Positions 10,492 to 18,450 of a DNA stretch of 64,000 nucleotides are shown piece by piece. Location of the stretch: the NCBI GenBank assembly GCA_018971835.1, contig JAGWZW010000002.1:1-64000 (forward strand). Direction: 5' to 3'. Under the pieces are notes generated by a model. The model was not told the DNA's origin and did no database searches. It saw nothing but the letters and a program-made list of their open reading frames with translations. The translations under genes were made by a program, and so were the position numbers. The DNA comes from Alphaproteobacteria bacterium (GTDB taxonomy: Bacteria; Pseudomonadota; Alphaproteobacteria; Micropepsales; Micropepsaceae). Every line of letters starts with the position of its first letter. The first letter of the stretch is position 1.

Positions 10492-11574
10492 TCACCCCTT
10501 CGGCAGGGCCTTGGCGCCTTCCGGCGCGGCCAGTTCGACCTTCTCGATGCCGTCGGCGCGGGAGGCGATCTTCTTGAGCGAGGTTTCGATCTCGCCGATG
10601 TCCTTGTTGGTGCGGTCGAAATGCTGGCGCAGCGCGCCGATGCGCTCGCTGAGCCGGTTCACATCCACCAGCAGGAGCGCCACCTCCTTCTGGATCAGGC
10701 TGGCCTGCTCGCGCATCTTCGCATCGCGCATCAGGGTCTGGATGGTGTTGATCGCCAGCATGAAAACGTGAGGTGAGACGATCACCACCTGCGCCCGGCG
10801 TGCGCGCTGCACCAGATCGGCGAAATTGCTGTGCAGCTCTGCATAGAGCGATTCCGACGGCACGAACATCAGCGCAGGCGTCTGCGTCTCGCCGGGAATG
10901 AGATATTTCTCCGAGATGTCCCTCACATGCTTCTGCATGTCGGCGCGCAGGCGCTGGGTGGCGGCCTTGGCTTCCGCGTCATTCGCAGCGGTGCGCAGCG
11001 CCTCATAGGCCTCCAGCGGGAATTTGGAATCGACCACGATTACTGCGGCCACGTTGGGGATGCGGATGATGCAGTCCGGCCGGCTGCCGTTCGTCAGCGT
11101 GTGCTGGAAGGCATAGTGATCGGGCGGCAGCTGGTCGGAGACGATGGCCTCCATCCGCTCCTGCCCGAAGGCGCCGCGGGTCTGCTTGTCGGAGAGGATT
11201 TCCTGCAGGCTCACCACATGGCCGGAAAGCGCGGTCACGTTCTTCTGCGCCTCGTCGATCACGCAGAGCCGCTCGGTGATGCCGGAAAGCGTGGCGGCGG
11301 TTTTCTCCGCCGAATCCGAAAGGCTCTGGCCCAGGCGCTGGTTGAGCGCGTCCAGCCGCTCGCCCAGGGCCTTCTGCAACTGGGCCTGGGCTTCCAGCGT
11401 CTGCTGGAAGCGGCCGGAGATTTCGCCCTGGGCTTTCAGCAGCGTATCGAGCCGCGGATCGGGTGGCGGCGGGGCCGATTCGGGGGCGGGCGCCGGCCGG
11501 CGCAGGAGCGCCACGGCCAGGATCGCCGCCGCCACCACCACGGCAAAACCCAGCAAAATCAACGCAGAATCCAT
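10492..11574 (-). CDS. rmuC: DNA recombination protein RmuC
   Basis: 360-residue protein. An N-terminal membrane helix (ALILLGFAVVVAAAILAVALL) precedes a Pro-rich linker, then a long coiled coil over about residues 45-120. The C-terminal RmuC domain shows RGAFGQERMEAIVSDQLP, VVDSKFPLEAYEAL and FVPSESLYAEL. E. coli RmuC limits inversions at short inverted repeats and has a PD-(D/E)XK-like nuclease fold; its biochemistry is little known. It is divergent from def. Confidence 0.9.
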   Translation of the reverse strand: MDSALILLGFAVVVAAAILAVALLRRPAPAPESAPPPPDPRLDTLLKAQGEISGRFQQTLEAQAQLQKALGERLDALNQRLGQSLSDSAEKTAATLSGITERLCVIDEAQKNVTALSGHVVSLQEILSDKQTRGAFGQERMEAIVSDQLPPDHYAFQHTLTNGSRPDCIIRIPNVAAVIVVDSKFPLEAYEALRTAANDAEAKAATQRLRADMQKHVRDISEKYLIPGETQTPALMFVPSESLYAELHSNFADLVQRARRAQVVIVSPHVFMLAINTIQTLMRDAKMREQASLIQKEVALLLVDVNRLSERIGALRQHFDRTNKDIGEIETSLKKIASRADGIEKVELAAPEGAKALPKG

Positions 11575-11594
11575 TCCGGTTCCTCTATCGCCGC

Positions 11595-11623
11595 TTGACC
11601 CGGGCGGAACCTGTGCTTATCTG
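11595..11623 (+). promoter_or_regulatory. Candidate promoter of def giving a leaderless mRNA
   Basis: TTGACC (11595-11600) and TATCTG (11618-11623) are separated by exactly 17 bases. The -10 ends six bases before the def ATG at 11630, so the first transcribed base would fall at or next to the start codon. No Shine-Dalgarno exists in this interval. Confidence 0.5.
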
Positions 11624-11629
11624 CCGCCC

Positions 11630-12148
11630 ATGAGCATTCGCCCCATCCTTACCGCGCCCGATCCGCGGCTCAAAGCCGTGTCGCAGCCCGTGGCCGGGAT
11701 CGACGCCGAGCTGCGCACGTTGATCGCCGACATGATCGAAACCATGTACGACGCCGACGGCATCGGCCTGGCGGCCATCCAGGTCGGCGCGGCCAAGCGC
11801 CTGCTGGTGCTCGACATCGACCAGAAGGACGGCGGCAGGAATCCGCGCGTCTTCATCAACCCCGTCATCACCGCGGCCTCGGAGGAGACGGCGGTGATGG
11901 AGGAAGGCTGCCTCTCGGTGCCCGAGATCTGGGATGAGGTGGAGCGGCCGGTGCGCATCACGCTCGAATACATGGACGGCGAAGGCGCGCAGCAGACCCT
12001 GGAGGCCGACGGCCTGCTCGCCACCTGCCTGCAGCACGAGATGGATCACCTGGACGGCGTGCTGTTCCTCGATCACCTCTCGAAGCTGAAGCGTTCGATG
12101 GCGCTGAAGAAACTCGCCAAAGCCAAGAAGCTGAAAGCAGCGGGGTAA
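11630..12148 (+). CDS. def: Peptide deformylase
   Basis: 172-residue metalloenzyme that removes the formyl group from nascent proteins. All three family motifs are present: GIGLAAIQVG, EGCLSVP (metal-ligand Cys) and QHEMDHLDG (HExxH with the catalytic Glu). The C-terminal tail is Lys-rich. The ATG at 11630 fits homologues, which begin a few residues before the DPRLK stretch. It is followed four bases later by fmt, the partner enzyme that adds the formyl group to initiator tRNA. Confidence 0.96.
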   Translation: MSIRPILTAPDPRLKAVSQPVAGIDAELRTLIADMIETMYDADGIGLAAIQVGAAKRLLVLDIDQKDGGRNPRVFINPVITAASEETAVMEEGCLSVPEIWDEVERPVRITLEYMDGEGAQQTLEADGLLATCLQHEMDHLDGVLFLDHLSKLKRSMALKKLAKAKKLKAAG

Positions 12149-12152
12149 GCCC

Positions 12153-13070
12153 GTGGCGCTACGTCTGGCATTTTTGGGCACGCCCGATTTCGCCACCCCC
12201 ACGCTGGCGGAGCTGGTGGGCCGGGGCCATGACATCGCCGCCGTCTATTCGCAACCCGCGCGGCCCAAGGGCCGGGGCCTCGCCGCCGAGCTGTCGCCGG
12301 TGGCCAAACTCGCCAAGACCTATGACCTCGAATTGCGCACGCCCGCCACGCTGAAGGATGCGGCCGCGCAGCAGGCGTTTGCCGATTTGAAGCTCGATGC
12401 CGCGGTGGTAGTGGCCTACGGCCTGCTGCTGCCCAAGGCGATTCTCGACGCGCCGCGGCTGGGCTGCTTCAATTTGCACGGCTCGCTGCTGCCGCGCTGG
12501 CGGGGCGCCGCGCCGATCCAGCGCGCCATCATAGCGGGCGACGAAGAAACCGGCGTCATGGTCATGTGCATGGAAGAAGGCCTCGATACCGGTCCGGTGC
12601 TGATGGCCGAGCGCGTGGAGATCGGGCGCAAGACTTACGGCGAGCTGCATGACGAACTGTCCCGCCTCGGCGCCGATCTGATGGCGCGGGCGCTGGCGGC
12701 GCTGGAGCGCGGCAGCCTCGCCGAGCAGGCGCAGCCGGAAGACGGCGCGACCTACGCCAGGAAAATTCTCAAGGACGAAGCCCGCATCGACTGGACGAAA
12801 CCGGCGCATCAGATCGATTGCCTGATCCGCGGGCTGTCGCCGGTGCCCGGCGCTTGGTGCGAGGCCAAGGGCGAGCGGCTGAAAATCCTCTATGCCGAGC
12901 CGGTTTCCGGCAAAGGCACACCGGGCGAAGTGCTCGACGACGCGCTGACGGTCGCCTGTGGCGAGGGTGCGCTGGCCGTGAAGCGCGTGCAGCGTGCGGG
13001 CAAGGGCGCGATGGAGGCGCACGAACTGCTGCGCGGCTTCGCTTTGCCCAAGGGCACAAGGCTCGGCTAG
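12153..13070 (+). CDS. fmt: Methionyl-tRNA formyltransferase
   Basis: 305-residue enzyme that formylates Met-tRNA(fMet) using 10-formyl-tetrahydrofolate. The N-terminal Rossmann domain begins LRLAFLGTPDFATPTL. The folate/catalytic region shows CFNLHGSLLPRWRGAAPIQRAI with the catalytic Asn-His, and DTGPVLM supplies the Asp. The C-terminal OB-like domain starts near residue 205. The start codon is GTG, just after the def stop. The def-fmt-truA order suggests one translation-related operon. Confidence 0.96.
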   Translation: MALRLAFLGTPDFATPTLAELVGRGHDIAAVYSQPARPKGRGLAAELSPVAKLAKTYDLELRTPATLKDAAAQQAFADLKLDAAVVVAYGLLLPKAILDAPRLGCFNLHGSLLPRWRGAAPIQRAIIAGDEETGVMVMCMEEGLDTGPVLMAERVEIGRKTYGELHDELSRLGADLMARALAALERGSLAEQAQPEDGATYARKILKDEARIDWTKPAHQIDCLIRGLSPVPGAWCEAKGERLKILYAEPVSGKGTPGEVLDDALTVACGEGALAVKRVQRAGKGAMEAHELLRGFALPKGTRLG

Positions 13071-13080
13071 ATTTCTTTCT

Positions 13081-13132
13081 TGGTCGCGGTTCCTGACGGA
13101 AAACCGCTTTACACTTTTCCTGGAACCGCTCC
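13081..13132 (+). repeat. Dispersed intergenic repeat, copy A (before truA)
   Basis: About 52 bases running TGGTCGCGGTTCCTGACGG, AAAACCGCTTTACAC, TTTTCCTGG, GCTCC. It matches copy B after truA (13876-13928) in inverted orientation, sharing an almost identical core from GACGGAAAACCGCT to ACTTTTCCTGG. A GGAAAACCG..CACTTTTCC element of this type is, from general knowledge, widespread between genes in Rhizobiales and related groups. Here it occupies the whole fmt-truA gap and ends at the truA start. Confidence 0.7.
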
Positions 13133-13870
13133 ATGCCGCGCTATCGCCTCACGCTCGAATATGACGGCGGGACGTTCAACGGTTGGCAGCGGCAGGAGAA
13201 CGGGCCTTCGGTGCAGGCGGCGCTGGAAAGCGCAATTTTCAAGCTATCCAGCGAAACCGTGACGGTGACCGGCGCGGGCCGCACCGATGCCGGCGTGCAC
13301 GCGCTGGGGCAGGTGGCACATTTCGATCTTGAGAAATCCTTCGCCGCCGACAAGGTGCGCGATGCGCTCAACCATCACCTGCGTCCCGATCCGGTGGCGG
13401 TGCTGCAGGCCGAGGAGGTTTCACAGGAGTTCCACGCCCGCTTTTCCGCGCAGGCGCGGCATTATCTTTACCGCATCGTCTGCCGCCGCGCGCCGCTGGT
13501 GCTGGAGCGCGGCCACGCCTGGCATGTGGTGCACGACCTCGATGCCGAGGCGATGCACCACGCCGCGCAGGCGCTGGTGGGCCAGCACGATTTCACCACC
13601 TTCCGCGCCAGCGAATGCCAGGCCAAGTCGCCGGAGAAGACGCTCGATGTTTTGCGCGTGCGCCGCGCGGCGGAGGAAGTGGTGATCGAAGCCTCGGCCC
13701 GCTCCTTCCTGCACAATCAGGTGCGCTCGATGGTGGGCAGCCTGAAGCTGGTGGGCGAAGGCAAGTGGAGCCGCCGCGAGATGGAACGCGCGCTGGCGGC
13801 GAAGGACCGCGCGGCCTGCGGCCCGGTGGCCCCGCCCGACGGGCTCTATCTGGTGAAGGTGGATTATTAA
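13133..13870 (+). CDS. truA: tRNA pseudouridine(38-40) synthase TruA
   Basis: 245-residue enzyme that isomerises U38-U40 in the tRNA anticodon arm. It opens [19 protein letters not shown] and carries the catalytic Asp52 in [18 protein letters not shown]. The second half has HDFTTFRAS and [19 protein letters not shown], all hallmarks of TruA. It is the third gene after def and fmt. Its upstream gap is filled by the intergenic repeat, so its ribosome-binding region lies inside that repeat (TCCTGGA near -12). Confidence 0.97.
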   Translation: MPRYRLTLEYDGGTFNGWQRQENGPSVQAALESAIFKLSSETVTVTGAGRTDAGVHALGQVAHFDLEKSFAADKVRDALNHHLRPDPVAVLQAEEVSQEFHARFSAQARHYLYRIVCRRAPLVLERGHAWHVVHDLDAEAMHHAAQALVGQHDFTTFRASECQAKSPEKTLDVLRVRRAAEEVVIEASARSFLHNQVRSMVGSLKLVGEGKWSRREMERALAAKDRAACGPVAPPDGLYLVKVDY

Positions 13871-13875
13871 TGCAG

Positions 13876-13928
13876 GGAGCGTCGGCCAGGAAAAGTGCAG
13901 AGCGGTTTTCCGTCCGGCCGCGCGACCA
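13876..13928 (-). repeat. Dispersed intergenic repeat, copy B (after truA)
   Basis: Reverse complement of copy A at 13081-13132, with conserved core GGACGGAAAACCGCT, GCACTTTTCCTGG and GCTCC on the minus strand. It fills nearly the whole gap between the truA stop (13870) and the regA stop (13932). With copy A it forms an inverted pair about 790 bases apart that brackets truA exactly. Confidence 0.7.
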
Positions 13929-13931
13929 AAA

Positions 13932-14483
13932 TTACCGTGGACTGCGCTTGGCCAGGATGCGCTGCAGGGTGCGGCGGTGCATGTTCAGCCGCCGCGCCGT
14001 CTCCGAGACGTTGTGGCCGCACAGTTCGTAGACGCGCTGGATGTGTTCCCAGCGCACCCGGTCGGCCGACATGGGGTTCTCCGGCGGCTTGGGCTTGGAG
14101 CCGGAGGGGGCCAGCAGCGCGGCCATGATGTCGTCCGCGTCGGCGGGCTTGGGCAGGTAGTCGATGGCCCCGTATTTCACTGCGGCCACGGCGGTGGCGA
14201 TGTTGCCGAAGCCCGTCAGCACCACCACGCGGGCCTCGGGCCGGGTGGAATGCAGAAGCTCCACCACGTCCAGGCCGTTGCCGTCGTCCAGCTTGAGGTC
14301 CACCACGGCGAAGGCGGGCGGCGCTTCCTTGGCCCGGGCCAGCCCCTGGGCCACGGTTTCGGCAATGGTCACGGCAAAGCCGCGGCTTTCCATCGCGCGG
14401 GCCAGCCGCTCGCGCAGGGGGCGGTCGTCCTCCACGATCAGGAGGCTGGCATCTTCGGGGAGCTGGGGATTTTGTTGGGTCAT
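13932..14483 (-). CDS. regA: Redox response regulator RegA/PrrA/ActR
   Basis: 183-residue two-component regulator. The receiver domain has the acidic pair in LLIVEDDRPLRERL, phosphoacceptor Asp62 (VVDLKL), the switch Thr in VVLTGFGN and Lys in YLPKPAD. A Pro-rich linker joins a Fis-type helix-turn-helix with ELCGHNVSETARRLNMHRRT, nearly invariant in RegA homologues. RegA controls respiration, redox balance and other energy genes in alphaproteobacteria. It lies directly downstream of regB on the same strand, so the pair is probably co-transcribed. Confidence 0.94.
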   Translation of the reverse strand: MTQQNPQLPEDASLLIVEDDRPLRERLARAMESRGFAVTIAETVAQGLARAKEAPPAFAVVDLKLDDGNGLDVVELLHSTRPEARVVVLTGFGNIATAVAAVKYGAIDYLPKPADADDIMAALLAPSGSKPKPPENPMSADRVRWEHIQRVYELCGHNVSETARRLNMHRRTLQRILAKRSPR

Positions 14484-14558
14484 GGCGTTCCTCGGGCGGC
14501 TCGATAGCGCCTCTGGCGCCAGGGAGCAAGTTATTGTGTTGAAGGACTCGGAAAACCC

Positions 14559-16004
14559 CTACAGCGCCGAAGCGTTACCGGGCGGGCTGTCCCCGTCGAT
14601 GGCGCCGCGCTGCCAGCGGGCGCGGATCTGGGCACCGCTGCCCACGATATTGCGGACCTTCACCCGCCCGCCGGTCTGCTCGATCAGGGTCTTGGCGATG
14701 AAGAAGCCCAGGCCCATGCCCTGCTGGCTGGCGAAGGCATCGGAAGGGCCCATCTCGGTTTCGCCCAGCGCATAGCTGCCGGGCCGGGAGGTCACGTAAG
14801 GCTCGCCGATCCGCTCCAGGATGTCGGGCGAGAAGCCGGGGCCGTCGTCCTCCACCCAGAGCTGGAGGGTGCGGGCGTCCCAGCGCGCGGTGATGGTGAT
14901 GCGGCTGCGGGCGAAATCGGCGGCGTTGGCGATCAGGTTGCCCAGCCCGTGCAGCAGCTCCGGCATCCGCCAGACCTTGGGCTCGGCGCCGCTGCCCTCC
15001 TGCCGGTCGAGCACGATGGCGATCTCCAGTTCGTCGCCGCGGTATTCGCCGGCCAGCTCGTCCAGCAGCGCGCCCAGCGGCAGGCGGCGGGTGGCGTCCA
15101 CCACGCTCTGCTCGGGCCGGGCCAGCCGGGTGAGGATGCCGCGGCAGCGCTCGGCCTGCTCGCGCAGCAGCCTCGCGTCCTCGGCCTGGGGCGAATTGGG
15201 CGGCAGCTCGCGCTCCAACTCGCGGCTGACCACCGCGATCGTGCCGAGCGGCGTGCCCAGCTCGTGCGCCGCCGCCGCCGCCAGCGCGCCGATGGCCGAC
15301 ATGCGGTGCTCGCGCGACAGGGCCAGCTGGGTGGCGGCCAGCCCCGCGGACATGCGCGCCCCCTCGCTGGCGATGCGCCAGGCATAGACCGAGGTGAAGC
15401 CGATGCCGATCACGATCGAGGTCCAGATGCCGCCCTGGTAGAGCGCGGGCAGCTCCAGCGCCTCGTTGGGCGCCCAGGGCAAAGGCTGGTGGAACACCGC
15501 GATCAGCGAGACGGAAGCGAAGGCCAGCCCCGCCAGGATCAGCGTGTTGCCGAGGTTGAGGGTGGAAGCGCCGATCACCGCCGGCGCCAGGAACATCAGC
15601 GCGAACGGGTTCTCCAGTCCGCCGGTGAGATAAAGCAGGGCCGCCAGCTGCATCATGTCGTAGGCTAGGTGCACCGTGGCCTCGCGGTTGGAGAGCCGGT
15701 GGGTGGCCGGCGTGCGGAAGGCCAGGATGACGTTCAGCAGCACGCTGGCCGAAATGGTGCCGATGCAGCGCCACAGCGGCAACTGGTAGCCCAGCCCGAA
15801 ATGCACCACGAACAGCGTGGCCGATTGCCCGCCCACCGCCAGCCAGCGCAGGTTGGTGAGGGTGCGTAGCCGCACGCGGCCGTGGCTGGTGGGCTCGGCG
15901 AAGGCCATTTCGTCCGCCAGCCGCCAGAGCCCGAATTTGGGCCCCAGCCGGGGCCAGTGGAACGGCCAGGAACGCCGGCCGGATTGTCTGGTCTGTGTCG
16001 TCAT
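14559..16004 (-). CDS. regB: Redox sensor histidine kinase RegB/PrrB/ActS
   Basis: 481-residue membrane kinase with about six membrane helices in the first 215 residues. They contain the quinone-sensing motif GGLENPF (128-134; GGxxNPF in RegB). The H-box AAAAHELGTPLG places the phosphorylated His at 247. A cysteine at 287 in ERCRGILTRL matches the conserved redox-active Cys segment of RegB. The ATPase part shows the N-box NLIANAADFA and DDGPGF. RegB phosphorylates RegA when the quinone pool is reduced. The 98-base gap to the divergent senC holds a heptamer repeat. Confidence 0.94.
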   Translation of the reverse strand: MTTQTRQSGRRSWPFHWPRLGPKFGLWRLADEMAFAEPTSHGRVRLRTLTNLRWLAVGGQSATLFVVHFGLGYQLPLWRCIGTISASVLLNVILAFRTPATHRLSNREATVHLAYDMMQLAALLYLTGGLENPFALMFLAPAVIGASTLNLGNTLILAGLAFASVSLIAVFHQPLPWAPNEALELPALYQGGIWTSIVIGIGFTSVYAWRIASEGARMSAGLAATQLALSREHRMSAIGALAAAAAHELGTPLGTIAVVSRELERELPPNSPQAEDARLLREQAERCRGILTRLARPEQSVVDATRRLPLGALLDELAGEYRGDELEIAIVLDRQEGSGAEPKVWRMPELLHGLGNLIANAADFARSRITITARWDARTLQLWVEDDGPGFSPDILERIGEPYVTSRPGSYALGETEMGPSDAFASQQGMGLGFFIAKTLIEQTGGRVKVRNIVGSGAQIRARWQRGAIDGDSPPGNASAL

Positions 16005-16065
16005 GATCCCTTGCGTTGCACCGGGCCCGCTACCATTCGCCCCTTCACCGTGGAGGTGCGACAGT

Positions 16066-16089
16066 CTATCAAACGCCCCAACCTATCAA
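16066..16089 (+). promoter_or_regulatory. Direct heptamer repeat between regB and senC
   Basis: CTATCAA occurs at 16066-16072 and again at 16083-16089, a 17-base period, in the short region from which regB and senC diverge. On the minus strand it reads TTGATAG twice. It could be an operator or overlapping promoter elements; no known consensus was matched. Confidence 0.3.
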
Positions 16090-16102
16090 GCGGAGCCTGA
16101 CC

Positions 16103-16699
16103 ATGCGAAGACCGGTCGTCGTCACTCTGGTTGCCCTGGTGATTGCCGCGGCAATCGGGGTGGTGGTGTGGGAAGGCGGACATATTCAGCGCCAGCAGGG
16201 CCAGGTGGTCGAAGGTACCGCCTCGGACATCGGCGGGCCGTTCACCCTTACCGACCAGTACGGCCGCACCCGCAGAGACAGCGAATTCCGCGGCCGCTAC
16301 ATGCTGGTCTATTTCGGCTACACCAACTGCCCGGACGTCTGCCCGACCACGCTCAGCGTGATGGCCGACGCGCTCGACAAGATGGAAGGCGCGGCCAAGC
16401 AGGTGGTGCCGATCTTCATCACGGTCGATCCCGCGCGCGATACGCCTTCGGTGATGAAGCAGTATCTGTCCTCCTTCGGGCCGGATTTCATCGGCCTCAC
16501 CGGCCCGGCCGACGCGATCGCCAAGGTCGCGAAGGCCTACCATGTCTATGAGAAGGACGAGCCGGCGAAAAACGGCACCTACGCCGTCGATCACTCCAAC
16601 GCCATGTATCTGATGGGGCCGGACGGCAAGTTCGTCACCAGCTACACCGAGACGATGGGCCCGGACAAACTGGCCGAAGCCATCATGCAGCGGATGTGA
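16103..16699 (+). CDS. senC: SCO1/SenC copper chaperone
   Basis: 198-residue membrane-anchored thioredoxin-fold protein that delivers copper to the CuA site of cytochrome c oxidase. An N-terminal helix (VTLVALVIAAAIGVVVW) anchors it facing the periplasm. The copper ligands are Cys76 and Cys80 in NCPDVCP and His164 in VDHSNAMYL, all in place. Divergence from regB follows the Rhodobacter regB/senC layout, except that regA here follows regB instead of senC. Confidence 0.94.
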   Translation: MRRPVVVTLVALVIAAAIGVVVWEGGHIQRQQGQVVEGTASDIGGPFTLTDQYGRTRRDSEFRGRYMLVYFGYTNCPDVCPTTLSVMADALDKMEGAAKQVVPIFITVDPARDTPSVMKQYLSSFGPDFIGLTGPADAIAKVAKAYHVYEKDEPAKNGTYAVDHSNAMYLMGPDGKFVTSYTETMGPDKLAEAIMQRM

Positions 16700-16709
16700 G
16701 CAGCCGGGT

Positions 16710-17027
16710 TCACCCCGCCTCTCCCAGGGCTTCGAGCCGCACGCGCAGCTGAGCGGCGTCGCCGGCCACCTCCACCTGCTTGAGCCGGGAGGTTTCGCCG
16801 CCGGCGATGGCGACGGCCGATTTGGCCACGCCCAACGCCTTGGCCAGGAGGGCGATCAGCGCGGCGTTGGCTTTTCCGGCCTCGGGGGGTGCCGAGACGC
16901 GGGCCTTGAGGAAAGGGCGGCCGTCGGCGCCCGCCGTCCAGCCCTCGATCCGGTCGCGCCCGCCCTTGGGCGTCAGCCGCACGGCGAAGCGCAGGCCGGT
17001 TTGCGTCCGGCGCAGGGGATCGCTCAG
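16710..17027 (-). CDS. DUF167 (YggU) family protein
   Basis: About 105 residues. The core FAVRLTPKGGRDRIEGW, then KARVSAPPEAGKANAALIALLAKAL and VAIAGGETSRLKQVEV, is the complete DUF167 signature. The function is unknown. No ATG lies at a sensible place. The most economical start is a CTG overlapping the yggT stop (CTGA at 17024-17027), which would couple it to yggT; a later GTG inside the first strand would truncate the domain. yggT next to DUF167 is a conserved pair across bacteria. Confidence 0.8.
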   Translation of the reverse strand: MSDPLRRTQTGLRFAVRLTPKGGRDRIEGWTAGADGRPFLKARVSAPPEAGKANAALIALLAKALGVAKSAVAIAGGETSRLKQVEVAGDAAQLRVRLEALGEAG

Positions 17028-17323
17028 ATCCCGATCATCGCCGCGGCCCATACCACGAACTTCTGCAGGAACATGATGCCGACCAGCACGATCAGCGGCG
17101 ACAGGTCGAGCCCGCCGATCGGCGGCAGCACCCGGCGTACCTGGCGGAACAGGGGCTCGGTCAGCGCGTCGAGGAACTGCACCAGCGAGCGCGCGAAATG
17201 GTTGTAGGTGTTGATGACGCCGAAGCTGACCAGCCAGCTCATCACCACGGCGGCGATCACCACCATCGTGTACAGCCAGAGCAATTCCTCGATCAGCCAG
17301 ATGAACGGGTTGTCGTAGATCAT
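17024..17323 (-). CDS. YggT family membrane protein
   Basis: 99-residue integral membrane protein with two helical hairpins. It starts MIYDNPFIWLIEELLWLYTM and shows VVMSWLVSFGVINTYN, the duplicated family helix, then FLDALTEPLFRQVRRVLPPIGGLDLSPLIVLVGIMFL. The RR..PPIGG.D.SP segment is the family hallmark. Family members have been linked to osmotic stress and cell division, but the function here is not established. The ATG at 17323 was chosen over a codon 22 residues upstream because the extra residues do not resemble the family. Confidence 0.9.
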   Translation of the reverse strand: MIYDNPFIWLIEELLWLYTMVVIAAVVMSWLVSFGVINTYNHFARSLVQFLDALTEPLFRQVRRVLPPIGGLDLSPLIVLVGIMFLQKFVVWAAAMIGI

Positions 17324-17590
17324 GCGGCGCAGGGCCCTTCCATGCCGGGATGACAGGCAGAAGATTCGGACGAGTGTGGTTGTACCCATCCGCTCCGCCG
17401 CGAGGCAAGCGCGGGGCCCGCGGCACGGCGGCCGGTGGCGGGGCGCCTACGCCGGACTGGCAGAGAAATCGGGAGTTTTGGGTGTGGCCGGGACAAAACA
17501 CAACCTAGCCAATAAGATCAGCCGCGGAGGATTCACAGCGGCGTTTCTTATCCAATGTCTAGAAGCTATTGGCGTGCAGGATCTGAGAAT
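17324..17590. other. Gene-free stretch and left edge of an AT-richer segment
   Basis: No convincing gene was seen. The first 150 bases are GC-rich and would contain the yggT promoter. From about 17490 the composition becomes clearly richer in A and T and stays so to about 18450. No tRNA, direct repeat or integrase marking an insertion boundary could be recognised. Confidence 0.5.
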
Positions 17591-18070
17591 CTAGCGCTTT
17601 GGCTTCTGCTGACGGTTGGCATTCTGAATCAGCAAATTGAGCATCTGCTGCTGCTCTGAAATTTGGTCGCTGATCTTTTTGATCTGCTCGGCGTTTTGTT
17701 TCGTAAGCTGGTGCGTTGTTTCGAGGCTGGCACCTACCGAAGCACCTCCGTCGAACCTGTCGCCGCCATATGACAGAACCGCTATCGTGAGCGCCGCGAC
17801 AGCTACAAAGCCACCTCCCACAGCTCCTATAAGCGTCCAAGTGCTGGGCAGATGATCTATTTTCGCGACAGCATGCTGAAGCGTAGCATCAATGCGCGCT
17901 TCGGTTGCGGCGAGCTTCGCATCAATTTCCTCTCTGGTTACATCGGACATGCCACCGCCTCCGCCCGACCCGGAATCGCTACGCCGCTTAGAAGGGGGGT
18001 TACTACCATCATCTCCCCCTAAATATAGGCGTGGAAAGTTGATGATAGTTTGACCTGGCTCCTCAGCCAT
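17591..18070 (-). CDS. Unrecognised single-pass membrane protein with coiled-coil segments
   Basis: 159 residues, family not recognised. The first 40 residues are Gly/Ser-rich and probably disordered. Then comes a charged helix (TREEIDAKLAATEARIDATL), one membrane segment (WTLIGAVGGGFVAVAALTIAVL), a short linker and a C-terminal coiled coil rich in Gln, Lys and Ile. The ATG overlaps the stop of the zinc-ribbon gene by eight bases and has a GAGGG Shine-Dalgarno. A second ATG at 17950 with a strong GGAGG would give a 119-residue form that keeps all structural parts. Base composition is AT-richer than the neighbours, suggesting acquisition by transfer. Confidence 0.65.
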   Translation of the reverse strand: MAEEPGQTIINFPRLYLGGDDGSNPPSKRRSDSGSGGGGGMSDVTREEIDAKLAATEARIDATLQHAVAKIDHLPSTWTLIGAVGGGFVAVAALTIAVLSYGGDRFDGGASVGASLETTHQLTKQNAEQIKKISDQISEQQQMLNLLIQNANRQQKPKR

Positions 18071-18359
18071 TGGAGCCCTCTTTTGCCCTGGCGCCTTTCC
18101 ATATCCTCACCTGATTTTGATGGAAAAACAATGTATTGCCGCAATTGGTGCAAGACACTGAATAAAAGGAGTGTACCCCGGGTCCATTTCCTAACGGCGT
18201 AGTCACAACAGCCGGAGTACGAACTCCATCTTCTGGGGCATTCGTTCCTTCCACAACATTGAAGGCCAATTCCCCATGCCCGCAGAATGTGCACTTGTAG
18301 GAGCCGTTTCCCTTCTCGGTAAGGAAATCGACAAAGTCTTTTCTGCTCAAGTCTGGCAT
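18063..18359 (-). CDS. Unrecognised zinc-ribbon protein
   Basis: 98 residues. Two CxxC knuckles (CTFCGHG near residue 23, CTNCGNT near residue 70) should bind one zinc ion. Between them a beta-rich stretch contains TPLGNGPGVHSFYSVSC. A helix at the start (LSRKDFVDFLTEKGNG) may form a small separate module. GAGAGGGATAG upstream is a plausible ribosome-binding site. The next gene starts inside its last codons, so both are probably made together. No function can be assigned. It lies in the AT-richer insert beside mnmE. Confidence 0.65.
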   Translation of the reverse strand: MPDLSRKDFVDFLTEKGNGSYKCTFCGHGELAFNVVEGTNAPEDGVRTPAVVTTPLGNGPGVHSFYSVSCTNCGNTLFFHQNQVRIWKGARAKEGSNG

Positions 18360-18450
18360 CTATCCCTCTCGCCGAGATCGGATAGAAGCACGGATTTTTC
18401 GACTGCACGAGCGGAACGAAACAAGATCTGTATCCGCTACCTAATACCGC

